A DNA stretch of 10,974 bases. It comes from an uncultured Selenomonadales bacterium (GTDB taxonomy: Bacteria > Bacillota > Negativicutes > Selenomonadales > Selenomonadaceae). The notes beneath the pieces are model-generated. The model saw only the letters and a program-made list of their open reading frames with translations. It ran no database searches and was not told the origin of the DNA. This document shows positions 1-6,900 of the stretch, piece by piece (positions within the stretch are counted from its first letter, which is position 1; every line of letters begins with the position of its first letter). Both the position numbers and the translations under genes were made by a program. The DNA is taken from NCBI GenBank assembly GCA_946547205.1, contig CAMNPA010000016.1:1-10974 (forward strand), read 5' to 3'.

Positions 1-41
1 GCGTCGGAATTTTTTTGCCCGATATTTTTTTGTTTAGCCAT
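1..41 (-). CDS. N-terminus of a gene downstream of the MBOAT gene (partial)
   Basis: An ATG on the minus strand (bases 41-39) opens a frame that runs off the left edge. Only MAKQKNIGQKNSD plus two bases are visible. An AAAGGG Shine-Dalgarno site (49-54, minus strand) lies 7 nt upstream of the ATG, and the start is 15 nt after the stop of the MBOAT gene, so it is very probably the next gene of the same transcript. The visible residues are polar and lysine-rich, as expected for a short cytoplasmic tail before a membrane anchor. In AlgI/MBOAT operons the next gene often encodes the partner that carries or transfers the acyl group (AlgJ/AlgX-like, DHHW-type or DltD-like). That identity is inferred from context alone, because the fragment is too short to recognise. 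Confidence 0.6.
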   Translation of the reverse strand, partial: MAKQKNIGQKNSD

Positions 42-56
42 TAGAATTCCCTTTCG

Positions 57-1493
57 TTAGAATTGGAAGTAAATGAACGGATTGTAGCTGTCACCGGCGA
101 GGGCATCGACTGCGAGCACGAAGAGAATCAGCGGAATCAGCACTTCGCCAATCGAATAGACGATCGAACAGAGCGTACTGGTTTCTGATTTTTCTCTGAG
201 ACGTTCGCGCAGAATTTTGAAAATCGGCGTGGCGGCGAGCATTCCGAAAATCAGCAGGTAAATATTATTTTTGAAGAGCAGTTCCGTACCGAGGTCAGTC
301 AATGCGTTGCCGTTCATCATGAAAAGTCCTTTGAACGCGATAATCATCAAGCTTAGGTCAGTGAATTGGAAAATCGTCAGCCCGAAAATTGAGACTAACG
401 TTATGCCGAAAACTTTCACGACGGCGGGCAACCACGACAATTTATCGCGGACGATGAATTTTTGAATCACAAGCATAAATCCCCAATAAAGTCCCCAGAG
501 AACGTAATTCCAACCTGCGCCGTGCCAAAGACCCGTCAAAAACCACACGACGAATAAATTTCGCAGCTGCATTAAAACTGAACAACGACTGCCGCCTAAC
601 GGGAAGTAGAGATAATCGCGGAAAAATGTACAAAGTGAAATATGCCAACGCCGCCAAAGTTCGCTGACTGATTGAGAAATATACGGGTAGTTGAAATTTT
701 CTTTGTAGTGCAGACCGCAAATCAGACCCATGCCGATTGCCATATCTGAATAGCCGCTGAAGTCGAAGTAGTTGCGCAGATACAAGGCGAAGAGTCCCAG
801 AAAAATTCCTGCGGCGGAAGTTTCCGTCAACGTGTCGGCACCAACGCTAAGCAATTTATCGGCAATGAGCGAGCAACTGTTGGCAATGACGGCTTTTTTC
901 ATTAGCCCCGTGCAAAATCGTCGTACACCTTCGCCGGCGTCGCTGACGGTCATTTTGCGTTCGTCCAAATCTTTTTGCACGTCTTTATAGCGGACAATCG
1001 GTCCGGCAATGCATTGATGAAATAAACAGGCATAAAGCAGCAGTCGCCAATAACTTCTCTGCGCGGCAATTTCAGCGCGATAAACGTCGACGACATAAGA
1101 AATTAATTGGAACGTGTAGAAAGAAATTCCGACGGGCAAGACAATTTGCGGGATGGTCAAATCTTCGCCGGTGATATAAGCCGCAGTCTCGACAGCAAAG
1201 CCCGCGTATTTGAAGACGCCCAAAATCGCCAGACATAAAAAAATCGTAATGGTGAGCGGAATTTTTTTAGACTTGCCGTTGAGCTCGGCTTCTTCAATGC
1301 AGACCGCGCCGACCTTGCAAATGTAAACCATCAGCAACATCAAGAGCGTACAACGAAGTCCCGTCCACGTGTAAAAAATCAGCGAGCAGATAAGCATCGC
1401 GACGTTTTTCCATTTTGACGTTGGAATAATTATTTGCGACAAGAGATTTATCGTTAGAAAGACGAATACGAAAAACAAGCTGGCAAAGACCAT
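57..1493 (-). CDS. MBOAT family membrane O-acyltransferase (AlgI/DltB-like)
   Basis: A complete 478-residue polytopic membrane protein, close to the usual AlgI length. Family signatures are visible in order: LPVGISFYTFQ (119-129) followed by SYVVDVYR (132-139), DFSGYSDMAIG (244-254), LWRRWHISLCTFFRDYLYFP (279-298) and the conserved GLWHGAGWNYVLWG (321-334). His324 in the last motif is the expected catalytic histidine, and His284 is the second conserved one. Hydrophobic segments cover most of the chain, starting at residues 2-24. AlgI-type proteins move acyl (usually acetyl) groups across the cytoplasmic membrane onto extracellular polysaccharide, with a periplasmic or surface partner. The substrate here cannot be read from sequence: exopolysaccharide, peptidoglycan or another glycan are all possible. 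The start is supported by GAGGAG five bases upstream and by a strong promoter further up. It is divergent from the BREX genes and probably unrelated to them in function. Confidence 0.93.
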   Translation of the reverse strand: MVFASLFFVFVFLTINLLSQIIIPTSKWKNVAMLICSLIFYTWTGLRCTLLMLLMVYICKVGAVCIEEAELNGKSKKIPLTITIFLCLAILGVFKYAGFAVETAAYITGEDLTIPQIVLPVGISFYTFQLISYVVDVYRAEIAAQRSYWRLLLYACLFHQCIAGPIVRYKDVQKDLDERKMTVSDAGEGVRRFCTGLMKKAVIANSCSLIADKLLSVGADTLTETSAAGIFLGLFALYLRNYFDFSGYSDMAIGMGLICGLHYKENFNYPYISQSVSELWRRWHISLCTFFRDYLYFPLGGSRCSVLMQLRNLFVVWFLTGLWHGAGWNYVLWGLYWGFMLVIQKFIVRDKLSWLPAVVKVFGITLVSIFGLTIFQFTDLSLMIIAFKGLFMMNGNALTDLGTELLFKNNIYLLIFGMLAATPIFKILRERLREKSETSTLCSIVYSIGEVLIPLILFVLAVDALAGDSYNPFIYFQF

Positions 1494-1498
1494 GTGAG

Positions 1499-1504
1499 CT
1501 CCTC
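1499..1504 (-). promoter_or_regulatory. Ribosome binding site of the MBOAT gene
   Basis: GAGGAG on the minus strand, 5 nt before the ATG at 1493-1491. It fixes the start of the 478-residue protein and is much stronger than anything in front of the divergent brxP. Confidence 0.85.
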
Positions 1505-1539
1505 AATTTTTATCGACAGTAATTGATTCGGCGGCGATT

Positions 1540-1568
1540 ATGATACATTTTACTTATTTGCCTGTCAA
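1540..1568 (-). promoter_or_regulatory. Sigma-70-type promoter reading leftwards into the MBOAT gene
   Basis: Read on the minus strand there is a perfect -35 box TTGACA (bases 1568-1563), a spacer of exactly 17 nt, and a -10 box TATCAT (1545-1540, five of six consensus bases). The start point would lie near 1533, giving a leader of about 40 nt with the GAGGAG site in it. This is the best promoter match I found in the window. It is a sequence match only. Confidence 0.8.
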
Positions 1569-1583
1569 CTTTATTCAGGTAAA
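1557..1583. promoter_or_regulatory. Imperfect inverted repeat over both -35 boxes (candidate operator)
   Basis: TTTGCCTG (1557-1564) and CAGGTAAA (1576-1583) are inverted copies matching at seven of eight positions, separated by 11 nt, so the centres sit about two helix turns apart. A second, wider pair, ATTTTAC (1547-1553) and GTAAAAT (1579-1585), is a perfect inverted repeat that partly overlaps the first. The element covers the -35 boxes of both divergent promoters and the rightward -10 box, which is where a dimeric regulator could act. No regulator gene is seen in the window. In an AT-rich stretch repeats of this length can arise by chance. Confidence 0.35.
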
Positions 1584-1585
1584 AT
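1558..1585 (+). promoter_or_regulatory. Candidate promoter of the BREX operon
   Basis: TTGCCT (1558-1563, four of six -35 consensus bases), a 16-nt spacer and TAAAAT (1580-1585, five of six -10 consensus bases) point rightwards at brxP. A start near 1592 would give a leader of roughly 45 nt. The match is weaker than the leftward promoter. It is the best rightward candidate I found in the 143-nt gap, and no upstream gene on this strand could supply read-through within the window. Its -35 box shares base 1563 with the -35 box of the leftward promoter. Confidence 0.5.
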
Positions 1586-1636
1586 TTTCGCGAATGGACA
1601 GGATTTTTCGACTGCGCAACGAAAAACTTTGGCATT

Positions 1637-3901
1637 ATGTACAGATATAAATTTGACGACGAAACCGGCGGAATTTTATTGACGGACACGGAAGAGCAGC
1701 TGTCGAAAGAGCCGCGCCCGATTTTCGCCGAGGAAATGAATATTTTGGGCTTTGATCGTCGCTGGAAGTATCAAAATCAAAATGACGTGCCGTATCTTTG
1801 GGCGGAGTCTGGAAATTACTTTTATCGCGGGCAGAAAATTGCGGTGCTCAAAGGCGGTGCGCTGTATGAACGTCCGCAGATTGAATTCGTTGATGACTCG
1901 TTGAAAACTCTGCAGCCAATCGATTTGAAGGCAATGACTGAAAAAAATCAGGAGCTTTTGGAGAATTTGCGGCAAGCGACAATCAAGCGCATTTACAATT
2001 ATTGGCGACGCAAGCAGAAAAATTTGGATTGTTTTCATGTGGCGTTCAGCGGCGGCAAAGATTCGGTCGTGTTGTTGGATTTGGTCAAGCACGCGTTGCC
2101 GAAGTCGGCATTTATCGTAGTTTTCGGCGATACGCACATGGAATTTCCCGACACGTATAAAATCATCGACGCGGTGGAAAAACAGTGTCGCGCGGAAAAT
2201 ATTGAGTTTTATCGAGCTGAATCGGAGCTTTTACCTGCAGACACGTGGGAACTTTTCGGGCCGCCGTCGAAAACTTTGCGTTGGTGTTGCAGTGTTCATA
2301 AAGCCGCGCCGCAGACTTTAAAGCTTCGCGAAATTTTGGGCAAGCCGAATTTTATCGGAGCGGATTTTGTCGGCGTGCGAGCGCAAGAAAGTTTACGTCG
2401 TGCGGAATATGATGTTGAGAATGTCGGCAGGAAACAGCGCGGGCAATATTCGCACAATTCGATTTTGGAATGGAGCTCGGCTGAAATTTGGCTGTACATT
2501 TTCGCGCACGACTTGCCGATAAATGCTGCGTACAAAAAAGGCAATTCACGTGCAGGCTGTCTGCTTTGTCCGATGAGCACCGGCAGAGCGAATTTTTTTC
2601 GCAGGAACGCCTATTCGCGCGAAGTCGAAAAATTTATTGACCACATCCGCGAGAACGTCACTGACAGCGAAGAATCGTACATCACGAACGGCGGCTGGTT
2701 GAATCGGCGCAACGGTCGCGATTTGGAAAAACCGCTGGACAATTACAAAGAGCAAATCATCGAAGACTATCTTTATATCACCGTCACGAATCCGAAAAGC
2801 AATTGGCGCGAATGGATTAAAACTGTAAACGAGTTTGATTTTCCTTACGAGGTCGAGGAGCTTGCCGATAAGATTGTCGCGAAAGTTCGAGCCGTCCACA
2901 ATAACACGCTTGCCATGAAAATTTTCAAGTCGATTTTTCACAAGTCGGCGACGTGCATCGGCTGCAGAGTTTGCGAATCGAATTGTCAACGCGGCGCAAT
3001 TTCTTTCAACGACGGGCTTTACATTGACGGAGAAAAATGCGTTCACTGTCTGCAATGCCATGACCTTGCGGCAGGCTGTCTGGTTTTTGATTCTCGTAAA
3101 TTGCCTGACGAAGGAGGCAACAGAAATTTGAAAAACAAGAGCTTGAACACTTTTGCAGACCACGCGCCGAAATCTGAATGGATTCGGGATTTTTTCGCCA
3201 ATCCGCAAGCATTTTTGGAGAAAAATCCGCTCGGCATTATGCAAATTGCGAAGTTCAGACGTTTTCTTTATGACGCGGAACTTGTCGACAGGAAAAGCAA
3301 ATTGCCGACTGAATTCGCCGGACTGGTCAAAAAAATCGGTTGGAATACGTCGACGGCTTTAGGCTTGATTCTCGTCAATCTCGTTTACAACAATCCGCAA
3401 ATGCGCTGGTACGTTGAAAATTTGCGCGTCGGTGAAGGAATTGCCCGCGAAATCGTCGAAGAAAAATTGCGAGCCGTCGGAGTGTCCGTCAAAGATTCAA
3501 AATCCATCGTCAAAGCTTTCAGGCGACTTTGCGAGACTCAACTCGGAACGGAATTAAATTTCGGGACGGTCACTATTGAAAATCGCAAGCACATTTTGAG
3601 ACGTTTGCAAGTAAAAATTGACGATGGACGCGTGATTTTGTATGCATTTTACAAATTCGCGGAAGTTGCCGGCGGTTGGTATCAGTTCAATTTAACGCGC
3701 TTGATAAAGGATTCAAATTCGGCGGGCGTCAGTCCGACAAAAATTTTCGGCATTGAGTATGAGGACATGCAACAATTTCTGAACGGCTTATCGGCGAATT
3801 ATCCCGAATACATCAGCGCGACGTTTACGCATGATTTGGAAAAAATTTCTCTGGTATCTGAAAAGAATTCGCAGGACGTTTTGAATTTATTCGACCTTTG
3901 A
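1637..3901 (+). CDS. brxP: BrxP: PAPS-reductase-like PP-loop protein with ferredoxin segment, type 4 BREX
   Basis: 754 residues. Residues 1-100 form an N-terminal region opening MYRYKFDDETGGILL. The PP-loop nucleotide-binding motif SGGKDS is at 138-143, followed by GDTHMEFPDTY (164-174), RWCC (215-218), GVRAQES (246-252) and GCLLCP (307-312). Cys217-Cys218 with Cys308-x2-Cys311 reproduces the CC...CxxC pattern that holds a [4Fe-4S] cluster in APS reductases. A ferredoxin-like segment follows, with Cys440/443/446/450 and Cys468/471/474/481. Residues about 505-740 form a further domain, possibly DUF4007-like, which I cannot confirm. PP-loop enzymes adenylate a substrate; DndC, a relative, works in DNA phosphorothioation. 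By analogy BrxP may modify or sense DNA, replacing the PglX methyltransferase, but its reaction is not known to me. The next gene, brxC, is 12 nt downstream. No good Shine-Dalgarno site precedes the ATG, yet the N-terminus looks right. Confidence 0.88.
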   Translation: MYRYKFDDETGGILLTDTEEQLSKEPRPIFAEEMNILGFDRRWKYQNQNDVPYLWAESGNYFYRGQKIAVLKGGALYERPQIEFVDDSLKTLQPIDLKAMTEKNQELLENLRQATIKRIYNYWRRKQKNLDCFHVAFSGGKDSVVLLDLVKHALPKSAFIVVFGDTHMEFPDTYKIIDAVEKQCRAENIEFYRAESELLPADTWELFGPPSKTLRWCCSVHKAAPQTLKLREILGKPNFIGADFVGVRAQESLRRAEYDVENVGRKQRGQYSHNSILEWSSAEIWLYIFAHDLPINAAYKKGNSRAGCLLCPMSTGRANFFRRNAYSREVEKFIDHIRENVTDSEESYITNGGWLNRRNGRDLEKPLDNYKEQIIEDYLYITVTNPKSNWREWIKTVNEFDFPYEVEELADKIVAKVRAVHNNTLAMKIFKSIFHKSATCIGCRVCESNCQRGAISFNDGLYIDGEKCVHCLQCHDLAAGCLVFDSRKLPDEGGNRNLKNKSLNTFADHAPKSEWIRDFFANPQAFLEKNPLGIMQIAKFRRFLYDAELVDRKSKLPTEFAGLVKKIGWNTSTALGLILVNLVYNNPQMRWYVENLRVGEGIAREIVEEKLRAVGVSVKDSKSIVKAFRRLCETQLGTELNFGTVTIENRKHILRRLQVKIDDGRVILYAFYKFAEVAGGWYQFNLTRLIKDSNSAGVSPTKIFGIEYEDMQQFLNGLSANYPEYISATFTHDLEKISLVSEKNSQDVLNLFDL

Positions 3902-3906
3902 GAAGG
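3901..3906 (+). promoter_or_regulatory. Ribosome binding site deciding the GTG start of brxC
   Basis: AGAAGG, continuing as AAGGTGA (3903-3909), begins at the last base of the brxP stop codon and ends 7 nt before the GTG at 3914. The spacing supports that GTG as the start. Confidence 0.7.
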
Positions 3907-3913
3907 TGACGGC

Positions 3914-6900
3914 GTGGCATACGAAGCAAGCAAGTACAATGAATATTTCGTGATAGACGAAGGCTATTATCCCGAAATAAACGAGAGTTCCATTAAAGAC
4001 CCGAAAAATAAATGGCAGAGCACTTTTCCGCACACGGCAGTTGTCTCGCTGTTGAAATCGGTTGAGCGTGCGTTGTCGCGTGCTGACAAGAAAAGCATTT
4101 GGATTGAAGGTTCTTACGGCACGGGCAAATCTCGGATCGTGTGGATGTTGCAAAATCTTTTGACGTGCTCGGAAAGTGACTTCGACGCCTATTTTGATGA
4201 GTACGACAATTTGCGCGGCGAAATTGATTTGCGCGAACGGCTCCGCACGATTCGCAACGGAAAAATCGTCACGGCTACTCGTTACGCGACCGGCGATATT
4301 ACTTCGACGCAAAAGCTTATCTTCGCCGTGTTCGAGAGTTTGACTGCCGCGCTCAAAAAAGGCGGTTACAACTTCGACGGCGCGAAGACTTTACGCGGGA
4401 AAATAGCTGCTTGGCTTGAATCTGACACGGCGAATTTGGAAATGTTCCGCGCGAAAATTAAAAAGCCGGAATATCGGATGTCGGCGACTTTGGCGAATCG
4501 GACTGCGGAAGAAATTATCGACCGGTTGAAAAATCCTCAAGCGGAAGTTGCGCAACTCGTCGAAGAAATTTTGCGGCTCGGCGAACGTGAAGGAATTCGC
4601 GCGTTCAACATCAACATGAGCGACCTTATCGACTGGATTACGGAAGTTATCGCGGAAAATAATCTGAAGGCTATCGTATTATTCTGGGACGAGTTCTCCA
4701 AATTTTTTGGGAACAATCGGAACAATCTCGACGAATTTCAGCGGCTGGCGGAGCTGACGAATATCGCGCCGTTTTATCTGATAATTGCCACGCACGAAGC
4801 GGAAAGTCTCGTTGGCGTCGGCGACCAGGCATTCAAAACGCTTTTCGACAGATTCAACGACAAAGAAATCAAAATGCCCGACAACATTGCGTTGGAACTT
4901 ATCGGGCACGCGCTCAAATTGAAAGACTTCGCTCAAAATGATTGGGAACAAATTTCTGCCGCGCTTAGGGAACGGACAGCACCTGCTCGAAAAGCCGTGA
5001 TGAAGTTCGCGAAAATTAACGATGAAAAAATTCTGACCGATATTTTGCCGATTCACCCGATAGCCGCAGTTCTTTTGAAAAATCTTGCCGTTTACTTTGC
5101 GTCGAATCAGCGGAGCATTTTCAATTTCATAAAGAACACCGACCCGAATGTTAAAGCGTTCCAAGATTTTATCGCGACGAAAAGTCCCGATGACGGCGAT
5201 TTGCTCACGGTGGATTATCTTTGGAATTTTTTTTATGAGAGCGGCGTTGACGAACACGGCAACAACGTCGGGCGCATGAATTTGAAGTTGTCGATTCGCA
5301 CGATTCTCGATTCTTACGCGCTCAATCAAGAGAGTTTGGATTTTGAGGAGCAAATAGTTTTCAAGACGATATTGCTGTTTCAAGCGATAGATCAAGTGTC
5401 GCGCGGGCACGTTGAAATTTTCCGACCGACTGAAGAAAATCTGGAGCTTGCGTTTACGGGCGTGGCAGATATGGAAAACGGTCGTGCGGTCAGCATTGCG
5501 AATAGATTGGTGCGGAAAGAAATTTTGTTCAAAAAGCCCGGCAAGCCCGAAATGTTTGCGGCGATGGCGATTAGCGGCGACATAGCGGAAATTGAGGAGC
5601 AGAAAAAAATTATTGCCGACAATGTGCGCACCGCCGACCTTGTTTACGCGTCAAAGCTCGTCGATGAAATACCGTTGACGATGGCGCAAAAATCTCGATT
5701 TGTTCTGAACGCCGTCACTGCCGACAATTTCAAACTGACGCTAAGCAGACTTCTTGAAAAAACGGGCGGTTACAAAATTCAAGTCGCCGTAATTTTCGCG
5801 CGCAATGATGACGACAAAAATAAAATTTACAATCTCATGAGCGACGCGGTTCGCAACGAAAACTATCAGAAGATTGCTTTTGTTGATGCGTCGTCGAATA
5901 CGATAAGCAGTGATATTTTTAATCGGTGGCTCGATCATTCTGCCAATGAAAAATATTGGCGCGGCAAGGATAATGATTATGCGAACCAGTCGAAAGTCAA
6001 AGCGGAAGATTGTTTGCGTGAGTGGCGCGATTCATTTGTCAACGGCTCCTTTGTCTACTATCCTGCGCAAAAAAATTTCGGCGAGAAGCGCAAGGGAATT
6101 TCCTGCCAAAGAATCACGGCGATTATTGACGAGCTGAAAGACAACGTGCGCCGATTGTATCCGTATTCTTTTGACGACGCGGGAATTGTCGAAACGCTCT
6201 TTCAAGCAACGAATCTTAAAAAAATGCCGGAAGCGGGTGTCAAGCAGGAAGAATTTTCCATGCTCAAGACGAATCAGATAAAAATTATTTTGGGCGACCT
6301 GTGGCAGATGTCCGCCAAATATTGGGAAGTCTATCCTAAATTGAACATTTCGCGGTTGAAGATTGAACTTGACGGGCTGATTGCAAAAGTCGTTGAACGA
6401 GACGCGCGAATTTCGTTCGACAAAATTTTTGAGTTCCTGCTTGAACGCGGATTCATGCCGCTGAACATTTACGCGTTCCTGACAGGTTTTCTGCTCAAAG
6501 AATATGCGGCGGAGCCTTACCGATTCAGCGCGGGCATTGACGGCACTCAAGGCGGCGCGATGACTTCGGCGAAATTGGCGGAATGTATCGGCGAGAGTAT
6601 CAAACAAGTCGTCACGTCGACAAAAAATTATCGCCCGAAATTTTTGGAGATCATGTCGCAAAATCAGCGGCAATTCATGGAATTCGTGACAAAAGTTTTT
6701 AACGTGTCGGAAAATATTTCTGTGGAGCAGACGGCGCAAAAACTTCGGACGAAACTCAACAAGCTGGGCTATCCGCTGTGGTGTTATGTTGACGCGGTGC
6801 AGAGCAAGTACAAGGATTTTTTGCATTCGTTGGCGGGAATTGCACATTCAAAAGAGATGGTAAACGTGTCGCCGTTAGCGGAACGTGCCGGGCAATTTTT

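Noticed and set aside
1594..1596. ATG upstream of brxP as a possible earlier start
   Set aside because: It is out of frame with brxP, and the brxP frame has a stop at 1580-1582 with no ATG between.
1494..1636. tRNA, small RNA or CRISPR in the divergent intergenic region
   Set aside because: No cloverleaf, terminator hairpin or repeat-spacer pattern is visible. Promoter-like elements explain the structure seen.
1637..3901. Reading the PP-loop protein as a sulfate-assimilation PAPS/APS reductase (cysH)
   Set aside because: It is far longer than CysH, carries extra ferredoxin and C-terminal regions, and is followed by brxC, pglZ and brxL with no sulfur-assimilation gene nearby.
6032..6847. Long open frames on the minus strand inside the BREX genes (also 4679-5410 and 2546-3244)
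   Set aside because: They lie wholly inside strongly supported plus-strand genes, encode arginine- and phenylalanine-rich chains with no domain, and lack ribosome sites. They arise because the host genes use few codons whose complement is a stop.
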